From the NCBI GenBank assembly GCA_039714495.1, contig JBDLJD010000192.1:1-7079 (forward strand): 7,079 nt of DNA, read 5' to 3'. A program made the translations under genes and the position numbers. Positions 1 through 5,639 of the stretch are shown here, one piece after another (the stretch's first letter is position 1; each line of letters starts with the position of its first letter). This DNA is from JAJDNW01 sp039714495 (lineage in GTDB: Bacteria > Desulfobacterota > Desulfobacteria > Desulfobacterales > B30-G6). The notes beneath the pieces were generated by a model, which was given only the letters and a program-made list of their open reading frames with translations, ran no database searches and had not been told where the DNA came from.

Positions 1-189
1 ATTTTTCTGACAAAAAACAATTCATCCAGATCTAATCAATCAAAACAAGCATAAATTTGATGGTATCTGCAATTTTATCATGCCGTTAATATTCTCCATG
101 TATCACTACCAATTCGATACCCGTGTGCGAAAATAATCACAATCGACCTAATCTTGTATTTTATTTGAATAAAAAAGAAAGGAAACACG

Positions 190-1053
190 ATGTTGGATAC
201 ACTGATCAAACTCATAGATGGCCAATCTTTGATGAACCAAGTTGTCGCCTATCTGCCAAATATTTTCAGCGCTGTAGTGTCTTTAATCATTTTGTGGATA
301 GTAAACAGAGCCATTCAAAAAACGCTTTCAGCGACCCTGACTCGCATGAAGGTTGCACGGCAGTTGCAGGGGCTTATTTTACGAGCGGCGCGTTTGGTGT
401 TATACATTTTTGCAATACTCACAGTGGCGGACCAACTTAAGTTTAATATAACTTCCCTGCTTGCAGGTGTCGGTGTTATGGGGCTTGCCCTGTCATTTGC
501 AGCAAAGGATACCATCGGCAACATTATTTCCGGCATTACCATCATCATAGATGGTCTGTTTAAGGAAGGCGACTGGATTTCTATGGGTGAAATGCATGCC
601 ACCGTAACCGATATTCGGATGCGCACTACAGTGCTGACTACCTTTGACAACGAAACAGTGGTTGTACCGAACCAGCAACTCGCCCAAGAGCGAATAGTCA
701 ATTATACAATGACGCCTAAGTCCCGAGTTAAAGTGTCCATCGGGATCGCCTATAAAGAAGACATTTCACGGGCGCGAAACATCATGCTGGAAACTGTCAA
801 AAGAGATGATCGCATCCTGACGAATCCAGAGCCAGTTGTAATCGTTAATGGTCTGGGTGCAAGTAGTGTGAATATGCAGCTGCGGTTCTGGACAGAAGAC
901 CCTCTATTAAATTTCGTTCTCATGTGGGAATATACCGAAACATGCAAGATAGCGTTGGATCAGGCTGGCATTGAGATCCCTTTTCCTCATATGCAGTTAT
1001 TTCTTGAAAAAACAAAAGGATTGCAAGTGCTTGCCGCTGGGAAAGGAGCATAA
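190..1053 (+). CDS. mscS: MscS-family small-conductance mechanosensitive ion channel
   Basis: Predicted inner-membrane channel that opens under membrane tension and releases solutes during hypo-osmotic shock. The 287-residue length is close to E. coli MscS. Hydrophobic segments lie near residues 22-39 and 67-83. The pore helix TM3 runs about 88-121 and is rich in Gly and Ala (LLAGVGVMGLALSFAAKDTI). The conserved start of the beta domain follows (GLFKEGDWI at 122-130, then VVVPNQQLAQERIVNYT at 157-173), and the C-terminal alpha/beta domain ends near 272. The ATG is preceded by a purine-rich AAAGAAAGGA with suitable spacing. It is the only + strand gene here, convergent with the ribosomal cluster, and nothing ties it functionally to that cluster. 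By eye it is more AT-rich than the minus-strand genes. Family assignment is firm, but which MscS subtype it is remains open. Confidence 0.95.
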   Translation: MLDTLIKLIDGQSLMNQVVAYLPNIFSAVVSLIILWIVNRAIQKTLSATLTRMKVARQLQGLILRAARLVLYIFAILTVADQLKFNITSLLAGVGVMGLALSFAAKDTIGNIISGITIIIDGLFKEGDWISMGEMHATVTDIRMRTTVLTTFDNETVVVPNQQLAQERIVNYTMTPKSRVKVSIGIAYKEDISRARNIMLETVKRDDRILTNPEPVVIVNGLGASSVNMQLRFWTEDPLLNFVLMWEYTETCKIALDQAGIEIPFPHMQLFLEKTKGLQVLAAGKGA

Positions 1054-1498
1054 AATTAGTTGTCTATTTTTTTGATATCACAAGTTATAAATGGGACAAT
1101 GATTTTTTGGATGTCTCCATCAACAGGTGAGGCAAACCTTTGTTACCATCATTACGGTTACTGCGAACCCTAGTCTGGAAAAGTTGTGTTTTCGTGTTAT
1201 CAATTTTTCGCAATTGACCCGAAATTGAAAAGAGCTCCTATGATGATTACCGAAAGAAGCATTCGATTATAGACCATTGCCGAAAAGCGGTGATTACATC
1301 ATCCCCGAGGACACCCCTCAGGTTGTGATTGTGTAACAGCACCTTTGAAACCAATGTGGTATAAATCTGGCTTGAAAATTGGATTCATCTTGACCTCTAT
1401 GTGACGGTCTGTCCACAGAGATTACTTCTTGTAATCATGAAAGCTAATTTTTATCAGAAAAGGAGTTTAAAGCAGACTCCCTTTACCCGAGAGTGGAT
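1054..1498. other. Convergent intergenic gap without a credible gene
   Basis: This stretch lies between the ends of mscS and yraN. All frames are interrupted by stops at short intervals. Just after the mscS stop, an AT-only imperfect stem (about 1052-1071) leads into a run of seven T (1067-1073); it might end mscS transcription weakly. Small inverted repeats occur at 1201-1227 (CAATTT...AAATTG with a CG extension) and at 1420-1436 (GATTAC, five-base loop, GTAATC), neither followed by a T tract. A 29-codon open stretch at 1247-1333 reads like plausible protein (it includes KSGDYIIPEDTPQVVIV) but has no good start and follows two stop codons, so it is at most a decayed remnant. The only element I consider likely functional is the terminator at 1458-1484. 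Confidence 0.6.
1458..1484 (-). terminator. Probable intrinsic terminator of the ffh-yraN cluster
   Basis: Read on the minus strand, AAAGGGAGT and ACTCCTTTT form a nine-base-pair stem with one G-U pair and a nine-base loop. The stem begins 14 bases after the yraN stop codon. The T-rich 3' arm supplies a short U tract (TTTTCT), which is weaker than a classical one. Position at the end of the cluster and facing a convergent gene supports the call. Its + strand reading lacks a good T tract, so it is less likely to serve mscS. Confidence 0.5.
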
Positions 1499-1885
1499 TT
1501 ACAAATTGGTTGCCCCTGGATATGCCAGATCGAAAGCATTGCGAACAAGCTCGATCTGGGTGTCTTCTCCCAAGACCAATATGCTGACCACGTCAAACCG
1601 GGCATTGGCGCCGGTCTGGTTGGTCATTTTGAGGTAGTACAGTGCAGCCATGGAAATGGCTTTTTGCTTTTTGGGGGTCACCGCCCACTTTGGACTGCCA
1701 AATGATCGGGAACGCCTGGTTTTGACTTCAACAAAAACAAGGGTTTTCTTATCCCTGGCAATGATGTCGATCTCGCCTGCCTTTGAGCGGTAATTCTGCT
1801 CGACAATCTTGTAGCCCTGTTTTTTCAGGTAGCGAACGGCAATGGATTCTCCCTGCTTCCCGAATTTTTGTTTCCGGTTCGTCAC
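1499..1885 (-). CDS. yraN: YraN/UPF0102 family nuclease-fold protein
   Basis: The 128-residue product matches the UPF0102 (YraN) family, which has a restriction-endonuclease-like fold of unproven role, often suggested to act on DNA during recombination or repair. Family marks are visible: FGKQGESIAVRYL at 8-20, the GEIDIIARD segment at 37-45, FVEVKTRRS at 51-59 and ARFDVVSI at 95-102. E38, D40, E53 and K55 form the expected metal-binding and catalytic pattern. The GTG start at 1885 overlaps the rnhB stop in the shared bases GTGA and has an AAGGAG Shine-Dalgarno eight bases upstream, inside rnhB, which implies translational coupling. The frame stays open further upstream through rnhB, but that extension is only its shadow. 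Adjacency to rnhB is common for this family. The gene is last in the cluster and is followed by a probable terminator. Confidence 0.9.
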   Translation of the reverse strand: MTNRKQKFGKQGESIAVRYLKKQGYKIVEQNYRSKAGEIDIIARDKKTLVFVEVKTRRSRSFGSPKWAVTPKKQKAISMAALYYLKMTNQTGANARFDVVSILVLGEDTQIELVRNAFDLAYPGATNL

Positions 1886-2493
1886 GACACATGCTCCTTC
1901 ACCCCTTTGAAACTCCTGCGGTGAATGGGGGTGCACCCATACTCCCGAATAGCGGCCTTGTGGGCCTTGGTAGGGTAGCCTTTGTGTTTGGCAAAACCGT
2001 ATTGCGGGTAGCGCTGGTGGTATTGGGCCATCATGTTGTCCCGGGTCACCTTGGCAATGATGGAGGCCGCGGCAATGGACACGCTCCGGGAATCCCCTTT
2101 GGGAATGGCGGTTTGCGGCAGATCGGCATCTATCTTGAAAATGCCGTCGATGAGGAGGCAATCCGGAGGGGGATTCAGGCAGGCAACGGCCATGGCCATG
2201 GACTTGAGGGAGGCCTGCAAAATGTTGATCTCGTCGATGCGATGCGGCCCGACAACGCCGACCCCGACGGAGACGGCGCGAGCGTATATCTCACCGAACA
2301 GCGCCTCCCGTTTTTTGGGGGTCAGCCGTTTGGAATCATCAACGCCGTTAAGCCCGAAGGGAACCGGCAGAATGACGGCCGCAGACACAACAGGGCCGGC
2401 CAGGGGTCCCCGGCCGGCCTCGTCGATTCCGGCTATGAAATGAAAACCTTCCTGGAGCGCGGCGCTTTCAAACGCCCACATGTCGGTGGTCAT
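1882..2493 (-). CDS. rnhB: Ribonuclease HII
   Basis: RNase HII cuts the RNA strand of RNA-DNA hybrids and nicks at single ribonucleotides left in DNA, starting ribonucleotide excision repair in the cytoplasm. The 203-residue length is typical. The signature GIDEAGRGPLAGPVVSAAVI (22-41) contains D24 and E25. Also visible are DDSKRLTPKKRE (52-63), LLIDGIF with D116, KGDSRSVSIAAASIIAKVTRD (132-152) with D134, and the C-terminal GYPTKAHKAAI. The four acidic residues D24, E25, D116 and D134 complete the catalytic set. The ATG at 2493 is the only start after an in-frame upstream TAA, but its Shine-Dalgarno is poor (GATACATAGATAAA precedes it). The gene therefore may be translated modestly, or from transcripts shaped by the inverted-repeat element at 2521-2601. 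It overlaps yraN by four bases. Confidence 0.97.
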   Translation of the reverse strand: MTTDMWAFESAALQEGFHFIAGIDEAGRGPLAGPVVSAAVILPVPFGLNGVDDSKRLTPKKREALFGEIYARAVSVGVGVVGPHRIDEINILQASLKSMAMAVACLNPPPDCLLIDGIFKIDADLPQTAIPKGDSRSVSIAAASIIAKVTRDNMMAQYHQRYPQYGFAKHKGYPTKAHKAAIREYGCTPIHRRSFKGVKEHVS

Positions 2494-2520
2494 TTTATCT
2501 ATGTATCCGTCTAGTTAGGT

Positions 2521-2601
2521 GCCTGTCCCGCGAAAACCTGCACAGCATCCCCACATAGGGATTTCATTGGGAGGGCAACCCCGTCCTTCAACGGGGCAGG
2601 C
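2521..2601. repeat. 81-base inverted-repeat element with competing hairpins
   Basis: GCCTGTCCCG (2521-2530) pairs with CGGGGCAGGC (2592-2601) over ten base pairs with a single G-U pair, bracketing 61 bases. Inside lies a perfect short hairpin at 2547-2562 (ATCCC, six-base loop, GGGAT). A second perfect hairpin at 2579-2596 (CCCCGT, six-base loop, ACGGGG) uses part of the outer right arm, so the outer stem and this hairpin cannot form together. No T tract follows on either strand, so it is not a standard terminator. The outline resembles REP/REPIN or MITE-like palindromic elements, but copy number cannot be judged from one window. It fills most of the rplS-rnhB gap. Confidence 0.5.
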
Positions 2602-2618
2602 TTAGACAATCGCTCAAT

Positions 2619-2966
2619 TTAGGAGAAGCGGCGTTCCCGGATCCTGGCGGCCTTACCACGCAGTTTGCGTAGGTAGTAAATTTTTGCACGCCGCACCCGG
2701 CCTCTGGTGATCACCTCGATGCGGTCGATGATGGGTGAATGAAGTGGAAAAATACGCTCGACACCTACACCGTAAGACACCTTGCGGACGGTAAAAGAGG
2801 CGTTGGTGGACCCCTTGCGCTTGCTGATCACCACGCCCTGAAAGGCCTGGATACGCTCTTTTTCACCTTCCCTGATTTTGACATGCACTTTGACGGTGTC
2901 GCCCGGGATAAAGTGGGGCAGGTCCAACCGCATCATTTCTTTTTCCAGCTGTTTGATCTTTTCCAT
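2619..2966 (-). CDS. rplS: 50S ribosomal protein L19
   Basis: L19 is a large-subunit protein at the interface with the 30S subunit. The 115-residue length equals the usual size. Typical features include IKQLEKEMMRLDLPHFIPGD at 4-23, VHVKIREGEKERIQAFQGVVI (27-47), GSTNASFTVRKVSYGVGVER (52-71), the segment IFPLHSPIIDRIEV (72-85) and the basic tail RRAKIYYLRKLRGKAARIRE (92-111). The ATG at 2966 is chosen over an upstream in-frame GTG at 3035: the family begins near this point and a GGAG Shine-Dalgarno lies eight bases before it, while the extra 23 residues look like translated leader. Unlike most genes of the cluster it is separated from the gene before it by 300 bases, which contain a candidate promoter, so it may be transcribed partly on its own. 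The leader holds only a weak imperfect hairpin (3011-3033), not a recognisable autoregulatory structure. Confidence 0.97.
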   Translation of the reverse strand: MEKIKQLEKEMMRLDLPHFIPGDTVKVHVKIREGEKERIQAFQGVVISKRKGSTNASFTVRKVSYGVGVERIFPLHSPIIDRIEVITRGRVRRAKIYYLRKLRGKAARIRERRFS

Positions 2967-3047
2967 GATATCAACTCCAATAATATTATTTCTTATACAT
3001 CTATATTTAAGACAAACCTGATAAAACGTTGTCACTTTGAATGCTAT

Positions 3048-3076
3048 ATTATCCGGTCTCGGGTTGCGGGTTGCAA
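3048..3076 (-). promoter_or_regulatory. Candidate sigma-70 promoter for rplS
   Basis: On the minus strand, TTGCAA (3076-3071) stands 17 bases from GATAAT (3053-3048). This gives four of six and five of six matches to the -35 and -10 consensus, with ideal spacing. Transcription would start near 3041 and leave a leader of about 75 bases before rplS. The -35 and the spacer lie in a GGGTTGC heptamer duplication, so the promoter may have arisen from, or been shaped by, repeat DNA. Such matches occur by chance in AT-rich DNA, hence the moderate confidence. Confidence 0.35.
3061..3074. repeat. Tandem duplication of the heptamer GGGTTGC
   Basis: Two perfect adjacent copies of GGGTTGC occupy this segment. 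It is the first of several arrays with a seven-base period in the gap between the methyltransferase gene and rplS. It overlaps the candidate -35 box of the rplS promoter. Confidence 0.8.
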
Positions 3077-3113
3077 GCTAAGCGTTCCCCATCATACGGA
3101 ACACCTCATTATC

Positions 3114-3198
3114 AATTAAAGATTAGCAATTGATTATTAGCAATTAATCTATCAAACATCCTATTAGAATAATTAATAATCAATAATTAATTGTTAAT
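3114..3198. repeat. AT-rich degenerate heptamer arrays
   Basis: Two blocks show a seven-base period. At 3114-3148, five units alternate between AATTRAW-like and KATTAGC forms, giving two exact copies of ATTAGCAATT 14 bases apart (3122-3131 and 3136-3145). At 3171-3198, four units fit AATYAAT or a near variant, the first and third being identical. A 22-base unphased stretch separates the blocks, and the phase shifts by one base between them. No open frame crosses the region. The pattern points to growth by slipped-strand replication rather than to protein coding. Confidence 0.7.
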
Positions 3199-3213
3199 GA
3201 TCATGCACTCCGG

Positions 3214-3267
3214 CTACCGGGCTACCGGCTCCCTACTGCCTACTGCCTACTCCTTACTCCCTACTGT
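3214..3267. repeat. Heptamer array ending in the methyltransferase stop codon
   Basis: Five uninterrupted seven-base units of the form YTACTSY fill 3233-3267, the first two being identical CTACTGC. Just before them are two copies of CTACCGG (3214-3220 and 3222-3228) and a partial unit. On the minus strand the motif reads like GCAGTAG. The last base of the array is the third base of the TGA stop codon (3269-3267) of the RNA methyltransferase gene, so the array starts exactly where that coding sequence ends. Confidence 0.85.
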
Positions 3268-3830
3268 CACCGTCGCCCCAGAACCCTATCCAGGACAATG
3301 GCCGCCGCCGACCTCACCGGCAGGTGGTTGTATTCCGTCCCGCCCCTGATCGGTTCCAGGATGTGGTCGGACTGCTCTATAAACGCCCGCTCAAGTCCCC
3401 AGGCCGTACCCAATGCGAGCACCGTGGGCGTTCCCCTGTCCAGCAGGTCCGTGAACGCACCATATGACAAATGCGGTGGTTTGGCTCTGGCGCTCGTAGC
3501 CACGGTCACGGGCTCTGCATTTTCCTCCTGTCGTATATCTGCCAGGACATCAGCGTACGACGCCTTCACCCTGATCAACAAAAGGGCTTCACGCCTCGAA
3601 GGGTTGTAAGCCCCACCGGCCCCGGTAACCCAGTGGGCCACGATTTTGTCCACCAGCTCGGCCTGATCCTCAAGGGGCGTCACCACATAGAAAGAGCGCA
3701 CACCGTACGTTTTGGAAGTCCTGGCTATATCATGCAAATCCAGGTTTGTCACCGCCGAAGCGATGGTGTCGCCGTTTTTACTGACCACTGGATGATGGAT
3801 CAGTGCCACGTGCAGATTGGGCCTGGACAA
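3267..3830 (-). CDS. Predicted SPOUT-fold RNA methyltransferase (PF09936 type)
   Basis: Predicted SAM-dependent RNA methyltransferase of the family typified by Thermotoga TM1570, often encoded beside trmD; its RNA target is unknown to me. Residue numbers count from the outermost possible start, TTG at 3839. Conserved features are VALIHHPVVSKNGD (11-24), AVTNLDLHDIARTSKTYGV (29-47), FYVVTPLEDQ (50-59), the glycine-rich SAM loop LALGTAWGLE (141-150) and the knot segment IRGGTEYNHLPVRSAAAI (164-181). No ATG start exists: an in-frame TGA lies upstream and the possible starts are TTG at 3839 or 3830. I prefer 3830, because AGGA lies nine bases before it but directly abuts the TTG at 3839. Either choice overlaps the 3' end of trmD (53 or 62 bases) in another frame, suggesting coupled translation. 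The gene ends inside a heptamer array. Confidence 0.9.
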   Translation of the reverse strand: MSRPNLHVALIHHPVVSKNGDTIASAVTNLDLHDIARTSKTYGVRSFYVVTPLEDQAELVDKIVAHWVTGAGGAYNPSRREALLLIRVKASYADVLADIRQEENAEPVTVATSARAKPPHLSYGAFTDLLDRGTPTVLALGTAWGLERAFIEQSDHILEPIRGGTEYNHLPVRSAAAIVLDRVLGRR

Positions 3831-4566
3831 TGCTTTCAATCCTGCTACACCATTCCTTCAGGAGTTCGACTTCCTTAAGGCTCAATGCCCTGTCCGCCAA
3901 CAGGTCCGGCCTTTTCAGGAAGGTCCGCACCACGGACGATTCAAAACGCCACTTCTCTATTTCCCGGTGATTGCCGGACAATAGAACATCCGGTACCTTC
4001 TGCCCTTTAAAAACAGGCGGTCGGGTAAAATGCGCGTGTTCCAGGAGTTCCCCGGAAAAAGAATCCAGCGCAGCTGAATCTTCTCCACCCAGGACACCCG
4101 GCACCAGCCTTGTCACTGCCTCGATCACGATCATGGCCGCCAGCTCACCGCCGGTCAGAATATAGTCCCCGATGGAAACCTCGTGATCTACGAGGTCGTG
4201 GCAGATACGTTCGTCCACTCCCTCGTAGCGGCCACAAACCAGAATGAAACCCTCTTCCTCGGCAAAGGACCGGGCCATTTCCTGGTTGAACGGTCGCCCT
4301 TGAGGCGTCAACAGAAGCGTCGTCGATAAGGGCGACGCTTGCTTTGCCTCCTGGATAGCGCGGGCCAGAGGCTCCGGCTTCATCACCATGCCGCATCCCC
4401 CGCCGTAGGGTCTGTCATCGGTTGTCCGGTGCTTGTCCGATGTAAATTCCCTGATATCCAAGGCAGAGGCGGCTATGAGCTTCCGGTCAATGGCCCTGCC
4501 AACCATACCGTAATTCCAGAATTCTTGGAACATGTCCGGAAAAATGGTTAAAACCGTAAAATCCAT
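3778..4566 (-). CDS. trmD: tRNA (guanine37-N1)-methyltransferase TrmD
   Basis: TrmD transfers a methyl group from S-adenosylmethionine to N1 of G37 in tRNAs, preventing +1 frameshifting; it acts as a trefoil-knot homodimer. At 262 residues it is near the usual length. Family motifs are FTVLTIFPDMF (3-13), DDRPYGGGCGMVMKPEP (50-66), LLLTPQGRPFNQ (84-95), LVCGRYEGVDERI (109-121), the knot region SIGDYILTGGELAAM (131-145), RLVPGVLG (153-160), and FTRPPVFKGQKVPDVLLSGNH (180-200). D168 and R153 align by motif with the catalytic aspartate and arginine of the E. coli enzyme. The ATG directly follows the rimM stop (TGAATG) with no clear Shine-Dalgarno, so it is probably translated by coupling. Its last 20 or so codons overlap the next gene, and this tail (AQSARGTDPSSSGQ) looks unstructured. 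Confidence 0.98.
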   Translation of the reverse strand: MDFTVLTIFPDMFQEFWNYGMVGRAIDRKLIAASALDIREFTSDKHRTTDDRPYGGGCGMVMKPEPLARAIQEAKQASPLSTTLLLTPQGRPFNQEMARSFAEEEGFILVCGRYEGVDERICHDLVDHEVSIGDYILTGGELAAMIVIEAVTRLVPGVLGGEDSAALDSFSGELLEHAHFTRPPVFKGQKVPDVLLSGNHREIEKWRFESSVVRTFLKRPDLLADRALSLKEVELLKEWCSRIESIVQAQSARGTDPSSSGQ

Positions 4567-5094
4567 TCAGAGGTCCCGCAGCCCTTCCGGCAAATCGACG
4601 CGCATCACTTTTCGATCCACATCGATCTCCCGAACCACCCATTCAAGGGCCGGAACCAGTATTTCGTCAGGAGTCTGGCCTTGTACATTTTTAACCACGT
4701 AAACATCGTTGCTGCCGGTCTGCATAACCGATGCTACGCGGCCGAGGTATTCATCCTCCACCGTGTAAACGGCCAGCCCGATGATGTCCGACCAGTAATA
4801 AACCCCTTCATCCAAGGTCTCGAGTGAATCCCTGTCCACAAAAAGTTCCAGGCCGACAAGCTCCTCGGCCCGGTTGCGGGTGGTTACTCCCTCAAAAGCC
4901 ACCAGAACGGTTTTGTGGTGCGGTTTGGCCCACGCAATGGTAAACGCTTTCTCCAGACCTCCACCTTCAAGCATGACGGAATTGCCGGGCTTGAAGCGGG
5001 ACGCCGATTCGGCATATGAGTAAACCTTTAAGGTTCCTTTGATGCCGTGGACACCAACAATTTTGCCCATCGATAAAAAGCGAACGTCATCCAC
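4567..5094 (-). CDS. rimM: Ribosome maturation factor RimM
   Basis: RimM assists late assembly of the 30S subunit head, including processing of 16S rRNA. Its 175 residues contain the N-terminal RimM domain (about 6-88, with MGKIVGVHGIKGTLKVYS at 9-26 and the RAEELVGLELFVDR segment at 75-88). A C-terminal PRC barrel covers about 98-172 (YYWSDIIGLAVYT, GSNDVYVV, EILVPAL and the final VMRVDLPEGL). The start is a GTG four bases after the khpA stop. It has no good Shine-Dalgarno, so re-initiation by ribosomes finishing khpA is likely. A downstream ATG at codon 9 would remove the first beta strand and is less likely. It abuts trmD without a gap, the usual rimM-trmD pairing. Confidence 0.97.
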   Translation of the reverse strand: MDDVRFLSMGKIVGVHGIKGTLKVYSYAESASRFKPGNSVMLEGGGLEKAFTIAWAKPHHKTVLVAFEGVTTRNRAEELVGLELFVDRDSLETLDEGVYYWSDIIGLAVYTVEDEYLGRVASVMQTGSNDVYVVKNVQGQTPDEILVPALEWVVREIDVDRKVMRVDLPEGLRDL

Positions 5095-5098
5095 GAAA

Positions 5099-5329
5099 CT
5101 ATTCGATGATCTCCAGAACTGTACGTTTCCTGATCTTTGCGGAAGCAGCGCTTAAAATGGTGCGCATCGCTCTTGCGGTTCTGCCCTGTTTACCGATCAC
5201 TTTCCCTAGATCCTCTTTGGCCACCTTCAGTTCCAGGACGGAAGTCTGGTTCCCCTCAACCTCGTCTACTGCTACTTGGTCTGGATGGTCCACCAAGGCC
5301 TTAGCAATGTAATAGATCAGATCTCTCAT
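5099..5329 (-). CDS. khpA: KH-domain RNA-binding protein KhpA
   Basis: Small single-domain KH protein of 76 residues, of the KhpA (YlqC) type that sits between rpsP and rimM in many bacteria. Relatives bind RNA broadly and partner with KhpB in some species; the role here is inferred only from the family. The KH core lies in the second half, with the nucleic-acid-binding loop GKQG (46-49) inside LGKVIGKQGRTARAMRTIL (41-59), followed by a beta strand to the C terminus (KRTVLEIIE). The start ATG has AAAGGAG seven bases upstream, one of the strongest ribosome binding sites in the cluster. It lies 43 bases after rpsP and four bases before rimM. Confidence 0.93.
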   Translation of the reverse strand: MRDLIYYIAKALVDHPDQVAVDEVEGNQTSVLELKVAKEDLGKVIGKQGRTARAMRTILSAASAKIRKRTVLEIIE

Positions 5330-5372
5330 CGCTTCGCTCCTTTGTTGGCTGTTGAGAATTAGAGTAGCGGTA

Positions 5373-5627
5373 CTATGCCGGATTCGCGATCAAACCTTCC
5401 TTTTTCAATATGCTTTTTACGGTGTCGGATGGCAAGGCGCCCTGTTCGATCCAATATTTCACCCTTTCGGTTTTCAGGGTTACTTCGGCCGGGTCCTGCA
5501 ACGGGTTATAGCTGCCAATGGCCTCCAGGTACCTGCCGTCCCTTGGGCTTTCACTGTCGGCAACAACGATGCGATAATAGGGTCTTTTTTTGGCGCCATG
5601 TCTGGCCAAACGAATTTTAACTGACAT
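5373..5627 (-). CDS. rpsP: 30S ribosomal protein S16
   Basis: S16 is a primary 16S rRNA-binding protein needed for 30S assembly. The 84-residue product has the standard length and features: VKIRLARHGAKKRPYYRIVV (3-22), ADSESPRDGRYLEAIGSYNP (23-42) and a basic helix with the segment ERVKYWIEQGALPSDTV. The ATG is preceded by AAGGAG with a seven-base spacer. The first A of this site is the last base of the ffh stop codon, so the two genes are separated by only 12 bases and are surely cotranscribed. The gene order ffh-rpsP-khpA-rimM-trmD is a classic arrangement. Confidence 0.98.
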   Translation of the reverse strand: MSVKIRLARHGAKKRPYYRIVVADSESPRDGRYLEAIGSYNPLQDPAEVTLKTERVKYWIEQGALPSDTVKSILKKEGLIANPA

Positions 5628-5639
5628 ACATTTTCTCCT

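Noticed and set aside
1..189. A promoter for mscS
   Set aside because: The region is AT-rich and offers several weak -10-like hexamers, but none has a matching -35 at 16-18 bases that I would defend.
1420..1436. GATTAC hairpin as a terminator for either gene
   Set aside because: The stem is short and AT-rich, with no T tract following on either strand.
1886..2161. Long N-terminal extension of the yraN reading frame (to 220 residues)
   Set aside because: It runs entirely over rnhB in another frame, is rich in Arg, His and Pro as shadows often are, and the GTG at 1885 has a proper Shine-Dalgarno and the family N terminus.
1783..2514. 243-codon + strand open frame opposite rnhB and yraN
   Set aside because: Both minus-strand genes carry full family motifs; the + strand product is glycine-rich low-complexity antisense with no recognisable domain.
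2967..3035. 23-residue N-terminal extension of L19 from a GTG at 3035
   Set aside because: The family starts at the downstream ATG, which has a well-placed GGAG, and the extension is AT-rich leader sequence with no L19 similarity.
3084..3102. GTTCC/GGAAC hairpin as a regulatory structure
   Set aside because: Only five base pairs with a nine-base loop, lying upstream of the predicted rplS transcript; likely chance.
3061..3267. The heptamer region as a CRISPR array
   Set aside because: Units are only seven bases with no spacers between them, and no cas gene is present.
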